From positions 496,001 to 560,000 of the forward strand of contig QEYB01000062.1 of NCBI GenBank assembly GCA_017562135.1: DNA of 64,000 bases. Reading direction: 5' to 3'. Under the pieces are notes generated by a model. That model saw only the letters and a list, made by a program, of their open reading frames with translations. It searched no databases and had not been told where the DNA came from. Below, piece after piece: positions 1-54,187 of this stretch. A program made the position numbers and the translations under genes. Source of the stretch: Dipylidium caninum. Taxonomy: Eukaryota; Platyhelminthes; Cestoda; Cyclophyllidea; Dipylidiidae. How positions within the stretch are numbered: position 1 is the stretch's first letter; every line of letters starts with the position of its first letter.

Positions 1-215
1 ACAAATGAAACATCAGCAAACAGACCAAAATTCATTAACCTACAGGTCTCGCGACTTGTCAGTCGTAAAATATTATAAAACTGTGCTCGTAGGAAAGAAA
101 ACGATAAGACAGGATATTGAACAAGGTATGTACACAGCAGCCACCCACTTCAAGGTCAAGATCGGGACCTCATGGTGAAAGCCGCGGAAAAAATAAAGGA
201 GTATCTGGACTGAAG
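1..215. other. 3-prime flank of the TFAP4-like gene
   Basis: These bases lie downstream of the TFAP4 stop codon on the minus strand and should hold part of its 3-prime UTR. I see no clear AATAAA on the minus strand here, so the polyadenylation site may lie beyond the window edge or use a variant hexamer. Confidence 0.4.
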
Positions 216-1471
216 TTAACGAGAATTATTGACTACAACTTGGGGGCGATGAAGGTATTTGTGGGGAATCGGACGATTTAGCAGTTTGGCGACAGGGTGA
301 TATTCATCTAAAGATACTTCCTTGGTGCCCTTGTCTTCACACGCAGGAACAAGAGTTGGCGGCAGAGCCGCGGGTGAGGGATTCAAAACAAACTCCCCAG
401 TGAATGAGCTAATGTTCTGTTTGAGGACGCCGGAATCTGTCGTGTTCAAACCATACGGAAAAGATCTCAAGTTTGAGACTGGATCCGGAAGCTTGTAGTA
501 AAGGGTCTGCCCATGAGGCAAGTAGGTGAACGAGTCACAGAGGGGAGCCGGCTTTTCGATCAGCTGCGGAGGCGTGTTTCCCGGAGGACCCTCGATTTGT
601 TCGATTGCCATCACCAGATGCTCCAAACGTGCAGCTGAACCCGCGGTACCGTCGTGAGGTGAAGCAGACGATACTGAAGGTAGACGAGTCACCGACGGCG
701 GTGAGCATCCAAAGTTACCGTCATAGCAGTCAGAAGACCTCCCCGATGCATTCCCATCATCTAAATCAAGAAGTGCCCCTTCGGCGTCTGGTTTAACCAT
801 TTTCAGAGATTCAAGAGTTTTTCCTATTAGTGGAATGATTATTGTAGAGCATGCAACCTACCTTCCTCTTCAGTTCGACGCTTCCTCGCAAAGCCAGTTG
901 CGACCTCCTCAGTGATATCCGACAGGACAGACGATGGAGGTAAAGCAGGCGGACGCCGATAAAGCGCCAATTCTTGTTCAAGGGAAGTGACTCTTGCGAC
1001 AAGACTGTTTATAAGTTTCGCAGTTTGTTGCAAAATCGAAGCCTAGCGATGTCAAAGGCGCAAATGGAAAATACCTTGCTTAGTTTCTCACCATCTTGCG
1101 TAGGTGGCAAAAGAATTCTGAGGTTTTCAAATCCAGCATTAATGCTCTGCATTCTACGCCGTTCATTACAATTGGCAATTTCCCGTCTAACACGTTTTTC
1201 ATTTTCGACTTGTCCAGACTTAGAGATATCGGGGATATTATTTCTATAAAATGGCAGAAAATCGGCGGACATGTGGGCAAAAATATGTAGTTACAAGATG
1301 CATATAAAAACGGAAAGATGCGCATGGCTCGGAGCACACCAGCTCAGAAGACGGTCACATGCAACATGGCGTCCCATGTGCGTCAACTTACCGACGATGC
1401 TTCATGCTCGAATCTTCGGAATATTCAGAAAAAGTGCGTCTTCTGTCTACTAATTCTATCTTATGAGACAT
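216..1471 (-). CDS. TFAP4: TFAP4/AP-4-like bHLH transcription factor, 4 exons, 345 aa
   Basis: Nuclear E-box-binding transcription factor of the AP-4 (Drosophila cropped) family. Exons in transcript order are 1392-1471, 1075-1243, 862-1042 and 216-823; the introns are 148, 32 and 38 nt, all GT-AG. The spliced length is 1,038 nt, exactly 346 codons, with phases matching at every junction. The basic region and helix 1 (residues 44-70, core REIANCNERRRMQSINAGF) are almost identical to vertebrate AP-4; helix 2 begins ASILQQTAKL after an intron that splits the domain. A second AP-4 signature near residues 210-222 (LEHLVMAIEQIEG) matches the vertebrate VQAIQHIEG segment. Vertebrate AP-4 has two further leucine-zipper stretches after the bHLH; here only a short heptad-like piece remains (about residues 93-110), then a Pro/Ser-rich linker, so dimer choice may differ. 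The start is the first ATG in an open exon that ends in a GTAAGT donor. Divergent from the HMGB gene. Confidence 0.9.
1043..1074 (-). other. 32-nt intron inside the bHLH domain of TFAP4
   Basis: A GT-AG intron of only 32 nt separates GEKLSK from ASILQQTAKL. Removing it restores the continuous helix-loop-helix seen in other AP-4 proteins. It lies in phase 0. Confidence 0.88.
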
Positions 1472-3947
1472 GAACAGGTTTCAAAAGCGAACACGAAAAA
1501 CGATGACAACTCGCCAAGAGCGCTGAGGGATGCAGAAAACAAAACGGCGTCTGGCGCACGACAAATCACATAATCGACCGTTCTTAATAACGCACCGAAT
1601 ATGCCAATGGAAAACCTTGAAAATTCTAAGTTAACAGGCAAAATAAACAAAATTTACCCCAACTAAATGAAAATATATATGTAAAAAAAGAGTTTAATAA
1701 ATGGAACCCCCTGAATTATCAGAAAATGTCTTGTTTATATCGCGCGAGCCTGAATATTTCACGTTGTCAGGGCAATAAAATGGCGGATACATTTAGGTGG
1801 AGGTCAATAAAACAATTAGGTATTAAATCAACATTCACTTCTCTCCATGTCTCTCAATCTCACTTTATTTACTGATTATTTTTATATATAAGACAGCATA
1901 ATATTAGGATTTTATTTGAGGTTCGGGAAACCCCAACACAGCGAATCCGTGAATTACCAGACTTAATAAATTGAAAACGGCAATGTTTTCTTAAGACGGA
2001 CGATGCATTGCCCTTGTTTTAACTTGGGTATAAATGGGACATAATCTGATTCCTACCTTTTCTTTTTCAAATACGGTTACGAAAATAATGTATTACGACC
2101 ATTCATAGTTGTATTATAGTGTACGAAGCTGAGACTTCCGGAATTCCCCACATTTACGCACCCTTCGTGTGTCTGGGGCGTAGCCAATCGAAGACCAAGG
2201 ACCATTCAGCGTAATCTCGGGAGGCATAGATTCCTTTTAATAGGCTTAATACGTTGCATCCCTGCTAGTAAATCGAGGAATTCAGCACCACGAGTCATCG
2301 ATGATGAGGCAGGTGCTCCTCAACATCCTTAGTGTCCATGGTGAACTTTAAATTACCTTGACAAAATTAGATATATAAATGGCCGAATAAACACTAAAAA
2401 CATTTTTTTGGAAATTTGCAGCTTATCAACAACACTTCGAAAAAGTGTCAACCCGAACCTTCTAAGACCATATTGCCTATGATATTGAACAAGATACACG
2501 GATACGTCCACAAGGTATCAGTGAAATATTTGGAATTTTCGACCAAATCACTTATAGAAAGCAAGAAATATCGTTGCCAGTGTGAAACCTGATGTCTGTC
2601 ATTCTGCCCGTACGAACGATTGGAAATGCTTATTAACATTTAATTTTGCTGTTCAGGTTGTAGTTTTCCAAAAATATGACTTGTTTTTGGCTTATGGAAT
2701 TACTAGGATACTAAACTATTTGCGCTTCAGTAAGCTAACAAAATTGTACTGATTCACCAACAGGCGTATACAGTTGTCTCGACAGTTAGTTATTCGACCT
2801 TAATAAAACGCGAAGACATTTTTGGAAATTGAACCTTTAAGAAGAATTCCTGTAGTGGCTGCTTGAAGGTATTCATACATGTCCCCGAGCGTGAGTAACG
2901 AAAGATATTCACTTCTATAAATGTCTATTACCTGCCCCTGTTTGTTGATTACCAGTATCACATTTTTTGGTTACAAAAAAATAAGTCTTAACCAATACTC
3001 TAAGCCCCATCTCCATAATAAAACCGATGGATGAGGCGTTCCCTTATTCCCATGTATTGTAAAGAGTGATTTTTGTAAATTTGTTACGATTCGTATTATG
3101 TTCGTGATTGGAGAACGATTATGTTAAAAAAACCTCTTGAATGCCTGCATTTGGGGGAATATAGCACCAGGAATTCGCAATATCTTTATAATACATAGTA
3201 CAAATGCAAGCCTGTTAATAAACCAAATAACCCTCTTGAAGTAGGTGGTCCGTAATTATATGTAAATTCGCTTCACATTCTGAGAAAGAAATATGTGCGA
3301 AGGGTTATGCTTCCGTGTGACGTGAAGTCAAATTATGTGCGAAAATATTCGTAAGTGTTACGATATTATTGCCGCTCATGTTGAAAAAATCGTATTAGGG
3401 GACAGGCAGTTAAACGCACGTTTGGACGATGTAATGTAGCATTATTCAGAAATACGAGAGCTTTAGTTACTTTTGACACTGCTCGTCATATATTAAAGCA
3501 AAGCGCCGATATATACTCTTTCTTTATGACTCACATATTAGCCAATGAATGAACACTTAAAACTATAAATGCCTACATATACAAATACCAAATATGTCAA
3601 GTTATTTTTAGATGCGTGGTATTTTGTCACTTGTAAAAAATACCATACAAATGAGAGATACTATGAGACATCAATTACTTGAAACGCTTGTTAGAATGTC
3701 TCATTTACGCTCTTAGTTTGGCCTCAATATAAATCCCTTGGTTCGTTTCTGTCGGCCGTCATTGCCTTTTCACTTAATTATTACACAAATGTTTAACGAA
3801 ACCAAATAGGTATCTCTATCACTTTGCAATGACCCGTTTTAATATACACACCCCTGTTTTATTGTTCCTTACAACTCTGATGTTTTAACAGTTGAAACTG
3901 TTCTGATTTATTTGAAGTGCTTATCAAAACAAATTTTAATATAGGCT
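1472..3947. other. Divergent intergenic region between TFAP4 and HMGB
   Basis: About 2.5 kb of AT-rich DNA between two genes transcribed away from each other. It should carry both promoters and 5-prime UTRs. I see no long ORF, tandem repeat or mobile element. An AG preceded by a T-rich tract ends two or three bases before the HMGB ATG (around 3942-3945), so a 5-prime UTR intron or a spliced-leader acceptor could lie there. Confidence 0.5.
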
Positions 3948-5052
3948 ATGAGGCTTAAAGATAAAAATCGTCCCAAAAGCCCCTTATCCGGTTTTGCATG
4001 CTTTGTCCAAGTGGTACAAGATAAACATCGCTCCCTTCACCCAAATGAAAACATCATCTTCAGCGAATTTGCCAAACGGTGTGCGGAACGATGGCGGGTA
4101 GGCTTTATTAGTATACGTACCTACATATAATACCCTGAATTTATCGTCACCTATGTCAAATTACATTATACGACCTGCTAAGGAGCTACCGTCCGATAAA
4201 AGAGCTCCTTTTGAGGAGATGTCCCGGCTGGATGCGAAACGTTATAACAGGGAGATGGGAGAGTACGTGCAACAGCAGCAACAACAGCAGCAACAACAAC
4301 AACAACAAATGCCATTCCAGCCTAGGATAGGCATACAGCAACAACCTCAAACAGGTGCACAACAATCGGGCTTAGAGCAGCATCCGCTCCACCAAATGCG
4401 AGGGGTCAAGAGGAGGCGTGTGAAGGATCCTTCAATGCCCAAACGCTCCCTTTCTGCCTTTTTTTTCTTCTGTGACCATTATCGTCCAAAAATCCGTAGT
4501 TCTCATCCCGAGTGGCGGGTTAGCGAAATTGCCAAAGAACTTGGACGCCTGTGGGATGAATGCACGGATAAGGCGCCTTATGAATTGCAAGCGCAGAATG
4601 ATAAATTGCGTTATGAGGAAGTGAGTTATCGCAATATGATTAGCAGTGAAATAAGTAATCGTAGATTATCACGTTTATTTTCTTATTCGACTAAATAGGA
4701 GATGAGGCGATACAAGGAGGGTACCTTTGTGGTGGCACCAAAGAGGCTACGCGACGTTTCAGCTCTCTCGGGAAGCAATGTTCTAGAGAGCGGCCCCTGC
4801 GGTGATAGCGGCAGCGGTGGCCATGTCACCAACACCAATGTTTCCAGCTGTTTCGAGATCGAAGGCAGTCGTGAGGTCGATGAGATGGATGGAAAAGTTG
4901 GGGAAGATGAAATCGATGATGAGGAAGAGGATGATGTCGTTGATTACGAAGAGGAAGAGGTAGATGATGAAGGTGGAGAACGAGGAGAAGCCAACGAGGC
5001 AGAGGAGGAAGATGTGGATGAAGGAGCGGGTAATCAAGTGATTTCCCAGTGA
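3948..5052 (+). CDS. HMGB: HMGB/Dsp1-like two-box chromatin protein, 3 exons, 313 aa
   Basis: Non-sequence-specific DNA-bending chromatin protein. Exons are 3948-4097, 4183-4620 and 4699-5052; introns are 85 and 78 nt, GT-AG and phase 0, giving 942 nt. HMG box A covers about residues 8-78 (FVQVVQDKHRSLHP, FSEFAKRCAERW) and is split by intron 1 exactly at the W-R/ELPSDK junction. Box B covers about residues 133-202 (DPSMPKRSLSAFFFFC, IAKELGRLW) and most resembles Drosophila Dsp1 (APKRSLSAFFWFC). The C-terminal part is an acidic tail (about residues 240-305) rich in Asp and Glu, as in HMGB1/2. Unusual: the inter-box linker holds 13 consecutive Gln (residues 80-92) and a further Gln-rich stretch, so it is about 54 residues instead of the short basic linker of vertebrate HMGB. 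A basic KRRR patch at 126-129 precedes box B. Another upstream non-coding exon is possible. Confidence 0.93.
4270..4308 (+). repeat. CAG/CAA trinucleotide tract coding polyglutamine
   Basis: Thirteen consecutive Gln codons, four CAG and nine CAA, in the linker between the HMG boxes. The CAA interruptions should make it more stable than a pure CAG tract. Its length may vary between strains. Confidence 0.95.
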
Positions 5053-6836
5053 ATGGCCCTGTCGAACGCCTCCCACAGGCGCCAACCTAGTTCCTTATTG
5101 GTATTCCTCTAAGAAAAATAGAAATTGTGTCGCAAAGAAAATTGGGTCGCTATTTTTTCAAGGTAGGCTGATAAAAATCTCCTACATACCTCTCAACAAG
5201 GGCTCTTAAGGTCTGCATTGCTGCCTCTTGTTGAAAGGTAAAAACTCAAGGATTTTTCTAATTTACACACAAGACTCAGTTTTTAGGCGTAAAATTCCCT
5301 CAAAACATGAAAAGAAAATCATATGTCAATTGCGATAGAGTGTGAAATCACTTTTGGGGCTTTTTAGACAGAGAAGCACAACGTTTGTTGTGTATTTTGG
5401 TGCCTCTAGACGGCGATAGAGTCCTGATTGTGAGGCCAGTTTACCCACGGAAAGCACTTTACTTTGTCAAAGAATGTCCAAAGACGGTCATAGCCCCCGA
5501 GGAGAGGCGTCAACAATATGGAATTGTCAAGACAACCGAATTGTTCAGGGTGGCCGAGTTTGGGACTAATAGTCCGGGTGTTTTGTGTTGTCTTGTCACT
5601 TTCGGATATCTGAGGTTACTGCCTTCCAGGAAGTGCGCAACTTCCTGATGTTTTAACATTCGCTAGTGAGAAGTTAAATTGAGAGTAGGCGACTCCTTTG
5701 CTGAGGGTATAAAAAAGGGTAGAGAAAGCAGCCAATGGCGGAAACCGTTGGGCCTTTGGGTGGTGTTAAAGACGAGGCACCACTGCTCTTCATCGCCTTC
5801 GTCAACTTTTTGCCTTAGTCTTTTGCGGTCACCGTCTTCGGCGGTGGTTGGGTCACTTGAAAAACCAGGTGGTTAACACGACTCGACTACGGAATCATCA
5901 AGTGTGACAGCTTTTCGCTCTTTCCCAACCCACGGTCCCCAGAATTCGAGATTAGTTCAGAAAATATATAGGAGAGACTGCTTGAAACCGGCCGAGATCA
6001 GAGGTGAGCGAAACTTCTTGTGATTCTTCTTCCAATCTTGTGGAGACGCTGTATTCCCCTAACAAAGAGTGCGAGAATGAGTTATGAAAGCTGCCTGCAC
6101 CGTTTCATCTATCATTTCATATCATCAGGCTGTTTCGACACCGTAAGGGTTTACAAATATGACATCGGCGAATTTTAGCCTGGTGAGATCAGACCGTAGG
6201 GGAAGAGACAGCAGGGAGGAGGGCAGAGCTCTCATCTGCTTCGCCCCGCTCTTCCTTGCTCACTCCATCTGATGATCGTGCTGCGGAGGTTATTTTGTTT
6301 ACAGACCTCGAGATTCATGAATGGGAGGTTGCCTATAAACATTGAGTGGGGCTACTCACCACTTTAGAAGCGCCACAAAGAAAAAGTTTAACCTTTCTGA
6401 TGTGGGTGCCACTGCAGGTTGGCTTTTCGTCGTTCAAGGGGAAACGAAGGATTACAAAGTAGTGGATTTCCCTTTCAGACGGGAAAGTGGAGGACAAAGA
6501 AGGCGAAGAGGAGAACGCGGGCATCGAGAGAGTGGGGGACAACGGGACTCGCCTAACCTTAAAGGATGAACCGGAGGCGGACGAGGGGGTAGCACGGACA
6601 GCCACAAGCCCGACGTCAACAGAAGGGCAAAATTGCAACCGGCAACGTGAAGGCCCAAACACCTTCTCCGTCGCCGCCGTCGGCAGCGGCGCCCGTGGGG
6701 ACAATCACGAAAGAAGTGGAGTGGTGAGTGCAAGAGGTCATGGCGGAGCTGCTTCGGCAGTGGAGGAAGGAGGTGGCTGATTAGTTTTTTTCTCCTGCAC
6801 CTCTCCCCTCCGGTACGATTATGTGCAATGTACACA
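5053..6836. other. Convergent intergenic region, HMGB and neurobeachin 3-prime ends
   Basis: About 1.8 kb between the HMGB stop and the inferred neurobeachin 3-prime end. The first few hundred bases should be HMGB 3-prime UTR; I see no perfect AATAAA on the plus strand there (a GATAAA lies near 5170). Open frames such as 5385-5648 show no family similarity and I do not call them genes. The part around 6450-6780 is purine-rich on the plus strand, like the neighbouring neurobeachin introns. Confidence 0.45.
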
Positions 6837-6842
6837 TTTATT
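6837..6842 (-). terminator. Candidate poly(A) signal of neurobeachin
   Basis: TTTATT on the plus strand reads AATAAA on the minus strand. It lies about 243 bases past the neurobeachin stop codon, a normal 3-prime UTR length, with no closer perfect hexamer noticed. Confidence 0.5.
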
Positions 6843-7084
6843 GTCCAACTCTTCATTAAATCCAACTTTTTATAGTTGTCCGGAACGAAAAGGAAAAAAT
6901 CACTTCTTCACCTGATTGGATTCATTTGTGGAATGTTTGAAAAAGCACGACGTCAAAGCATACACATACAGAGAGAAAAAAAAAGAAGGCGGAATGGAGA
7001 TGGCGAAACACAGAGGAAGAGGGCACAAAAAGAAATACGACAGAGAGGGGAAAATTGGGGAAGGCGGGCGTACAAAACCGGGTG

Positions 7085-48819
<41,735 letters not shown>

Positions 48820-49662
48820 GGTGGGTGATACTTTTGTCAAACTATCAAGCCTGTTTATTTACTGACGCCAAAACGAAGAGCGTGAATCAACAAGCGTCAA
48901 ACCCAGTTAGAAGAGACCGCTAACAATAACCCAATCAAAAGCCAGAAAACTTATTTGATTTACTTAAATCACCTACGGAGATTATCTTAGACTTCTTGCT
49001 CTCATTCCTGAGTGTTCTCCGACGAATTTTCAGGTGGTTAGAGTTATCCTTTAGTGTCCTGCGTTTTCAAATGGGAAATTTTGCAAATAATTGCTTACGA
49101 ATTTAACTACGCGCAATTTCTAAGTATGAAAGGGACATTCCTCGTTGATTTTGTAAAATAATTTGCATCTACTGCGTTTCAACATCGGAAATTGTGTTAA
49201 ATGTGCATACGTATTTTAGTCTTTTAGAAAGGAAGATTAACATTCCGCTCATAGACCACTAGGACAGGAAAACAAATATAATTTGTAAGCATTGGGAGGT
49301 ACCGGCGTCTTTTATTCCCCAAACACTTTATGATTCCAATTTGTGTTCCGCTGTCTCAACTAACTCTGCATTTTCTGCGCTTCATTCCATATTAAGGCAT
49401 TTTAACCATACACGGGTTTTCCAAATCCCCGCGATTGTCTCAACAAGTCCTAATGCTTATCTTATCATGCACCATTATTTAGTTAAGGAACCCAAATACC
49501 TTATTTACCGTTTGCTAATGACTTGACCACCACGTTTTTTTACATTTTTTATTTGTGGCGTCATTTTACCTTTATAAAACTCTCTAATTTGTTTTAAGCA
49601 TCTCTAACCCAGGGCAATTCGCATTGCGGTGTCGTTGAAGGGTGTCCGCTCTCCCGTAATTG
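48820..49662. promoter_or_regulatory. Head-to-head neurobeachin/RAD51 intergenic region
   Basis: The start codons of neurobeachin (minus) and RAD51 (plus) are 843 bases apart, so both promoters must lie in or near here. The ORF at 49341-49526 shows no similarity. T-rich tracts ending in AG lie near 49599 and 49612, shortly before the RAD51 ATG, and could be spliced-leader acceptors or a 5-prime UTR intron end. Base skew flips sign across this region. Confidence 0.55.
49571..49579 (+). promoter_or_regulatory. TATA-like element upstream of RAD51
   Basis: TTTATAAAA lies 84-92 bases before the RAD51 ATG, a spacing that would allow a short 5-prime UTR. It is only a sequence match; the base composition here is AT-rich and chance matches are common. 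Confidence 0.3.
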
Positions 49663-51183
<1,521 letters not shown>

Positions 51184-53000
51184 GATCATGTGTCAGTTTT
51201 TTAGATCCTTATTTTGCTGTTATTTTGCAATCTACGAACATTTGTTACAATTAAGCGTATCATGTTCTCTGTATTTTACATCATAAAATCATTTTCGTCT
51301 CCGTTCACGTGTGAGCCACCGGTTTGAAGACACCCCTTTTTGGAGTACTTCGCCTTCGTTGGGTCGCTTTGACCTAGCACTCGGATGTTATAATGGGATG
51401 GTGTTTTCATTATCTTGCCAACCTTTTTTATCGTTGGGCGCTACCTATTTCCCATTGATGGTTGTCTTATCCACCTATATTGGTTAGTGTAAGTTCGTGT
51501 TATTGCATCTCAACTCAGTACTCAACTGTACTTAATACATAGGTAATTTTGCTGTTTACCGGCAATTTAACAGGATTCTTTCAGTAGATTGATGTCGCAT
51601 CGTATACTTCCTTACTGGGAATGTTGTCTCCTAACTGCCATATTAGTCGGTAGGTTTACACGAGCGTCTCCATCTTGTGATGGTTGGTTGCCAGTTTTGG
51701 TTCCCCAATCATCTTTGTTAAAAGACCGGTTGAGGCAGCTTTGTGTAGAGTCTGTCCCTTCTCTGCTATACCCAGAATATTCAGAATACAATTTCAACGA
51801 ATGTCCGTTTAGTTCTGTCAAATATGGTTCAAAATTCTACAACTTTAACATCGACTCTACTACATTTTCCGTTTAAGACTTAAAATATTTCCGATTCCAA
51901 CCCGCACATGGTATTAACGCAGTCGTTTTCTACTCTTTCGTTTAGGGCGGTCGTAAAATTACTCACTGAAATGCGCACATCCCACATCCGTTTCTCAGTT
52001 TGGTGATGATTTTGTACTTGAATTACTTCCAAAAGTGTATGCAAGTTTTGGAGTTTTTGATGATCCCTGGCTTTATTGTGGCCAGAACAAACGCATGTTT
52101 TGCTTTTGTCCTACAACCGTATTGACTGAATGTTCTCGTAGGCTATTGCCTGTCAGCTTCCACCTGATTTTGTAGATACTTTTTGCGAGTAATCGCTGTC
52201 CTATTGTCTTGCTCAAGTCGAGTCTGAATGCGAAAGCAGCTATTTAGCTCCGCAATAGTAAAAAAAATAGACATGATGAGATCTGTTGGTGAGTTGAGGC
52301 TTGGAAATTTGCCATAAAGGATGGAGGTTTCATGGTTTTTCTTATCCATTTGAGACCTCAAGTTCCTTTGTTTCGGTTTGTCTTCGTCCTTTTTGACGCG
52401 TTGCAGTCAATAGCTTTCATCAGTCCCTTGCTCAATCTTCAGCAACTTGTAGGTGACGTTACAATTCCGAGCGGAGAGGGTGTCCAAAGTGTCCGCACAC
52501 GTGTGAAACGAGTAAGTGGAGGAGATAGCCTAGAGCCGGGTTGCCTCTTCACCTTTGCTGCCAACATCTTCTGCCCCGTCCGGGATTTGTACTGTTCGTA
52601 GGGGCGCCGTTGAGGCAGGTTGGCGTTCGTTGGCGCGTAAATGGGATACTTTGCATTGGGATGGAAAAAGGGAGTGATTTGACGATCTATTCGTGCTCAT
52701 GCCCGGCCGGAAGATTTGAGGCCAGGCGTCTGCTTTATCTCACCCATACCTCGAGGTTTTCTCTTCTAGGCACGAGTACTAAGTCTACCGCCTTGGTATT
52801 CCGCAGTTGCTATTTTGGGTTCCGTTGACAAGAGGGCTAGTGCAAGCGAAAATCCCACTTCTCGACACATTCCGTCGTTGATCTATGCACCTGAGGCTTG
52901 GATAACTGTTTGCCAGCGCTCTCTGTAGGTCTTAGCGCACCGTTTGGTCAGTTGGGATTTGATGGCCAGGCCAGCGGTGAGTTGAGGTGGTTTCGTCAGT
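51184..53000. other. AT-rich region downstream of RAD51
   Basis: RAD51 3-prime UTR followed by intergenic DNA, T-rich on the plus strand. I see no perfect AATAAA soon after the stop; CATAAA lies near 51281. Apart from the small ORF at 51592-51876 nothing here looks like a gene. Confidence 0.45.
51592..51876 (+). CDS. Possible small secreted protein, 94 aa, uncharacterised
   Basis: I do not recognise this ORF. It starts at an ATG seven bases after a TTCTTTCAG acceptor-like site. The first 25 residues have a hydrophobic core (CCLLTAILVG) between polar residues and then RASPSC, which resembles a signal peptide with cleavage around residue 24. The mature part would be about 70 residues with three cysteines. 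It lies 408 bases past the RAD51 stop on the same strand, so it could also be a chance ORF in RAD51 flanking DNA. No domain, no homologue known to me, single exon. Confidence 0.2.
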   Translation: MSHRILPYWECCLLTAILVGRFTRASPSCDGWLPVLVPQSSLLKDRLRQLCVESVPSLLYPEYSEYNFNECPFSSVKYGSKFYNFNIDSTTFSV

Positions 53001-54151
53001 GCTCCAGGCATCCTCTTATGGCTTGCATATCCGTTTGGGCGTATATCCCCTAATTCCACTGAAATTAGCTCGGTTTCCGCATTAAACGCATGTGGCTTAG
53101 TTTTAATAAGGCTGGCTGTTTAATGCTTGAAATACGGACCTTTCCCACATGCCTGAATCAGGGTAGACCTTCGGGACGCCGTGTCGAGCTGTTCACCCGT
53201 CATGGTGGAGGTTGCTGCGGTTCCAAGTGCTCCATGAGAGGCGTTAACTTGGCTAGATGTGATTTGCACAATTTGTTCGCCCACAGAGGTTCGCATTACA
53301 CATTGAGGCACAAAAGGCCGCGCAGGAGGAACCAGGTCTGGGTAACCGTGGCGCAGAAAGGTGGGCTGGACGTGGTCCGTCGAGCCATTTGGGGAGGGTT
53401 TTGGGAATGCGACTTGGAGTCGACCTGTGGGGTTGGGGCGCTGTGCTGGGTGGACTGTCCCAGCGGATGCCCTCGGCAAGGAGACCAGCGTCGGTGTACG
53501 CCGACGACTCGAGTGCCCCACGCCGCTCGGCCACGAGGCCTCGGTGTCTTCGTCCAGACGTAAATGGGAATGGCGGCCACTGGGCGACGGGCAAGCAGAC
53601 TGGTGAATTATCTCGGGCTTCTAATGCCTCTACTAAAACGAAGGTGGTTTATCAAGAAAGGAGCAAGTTGGGCAGCGGATCTGGAGGGCCACGAGGTCAT
53701 GTCTGGTTGTTTTTGTCGATAAAAAAATGTCAGCCCATTGTGACAGTGTTATGAAATCGCAAGGGGCACACCGGAGCCCCTTCTCCCTCCTCTGCGACAT
53801 GTCTCGCTGGCAGCGACCCTCGTTTCCTCTTAAATGCTCTGGCGATGCTTTCTGCCGGCCTCTTTGAGACGCTCAATTTGGCCACACGAAAGCCTCACTT
53901 GTCTGCCCGCTCGACGCGGTATTCGAGCCCAGTCGGGCGTGCGGAGGCGAAGCCAACTGGCAAAAGCAGGCTTCGTGGGGGCGGGGAATTTGCTTCTGCT
54001 CGCTGCGAAGCAAAGTCATTAGTGCAACGACCCAAACTCCATCTTCCTTAGACATAACCGGCGCTTTAGCCTGAATGTTAACTAATTGGGAGCCGACAGG
54101 AAATGAACTGGCATCTCAGGCATCCCATTTTGAGCGCTTGCCCGAGAGCGA

Positions 54152-54187
54152 GGCCTCGTTGCCAAAGTACTCTTCGCCGTACTTTGC
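54152..54187 (+). repeat. Small inverted repeat
   Basis: CAAAGTAC and GTACTTTG, eight-base perfect arms separated by eight bases, could form a small hairpin. No function is apparent. Confidence 0.5.

Noticed and set aside
5385..5648. 87-codon plus-strand ORF after HMGB
   Set aside because: No similarity; it lies where the HMGB 3-prime UTR is expected.
53090..53754. Possible retrotransposon fragment in the GC-rich block
   Set aside because: I looked for reverse transcriptase, integrase and gag zinc-knuckle motifs in all frames and found none.
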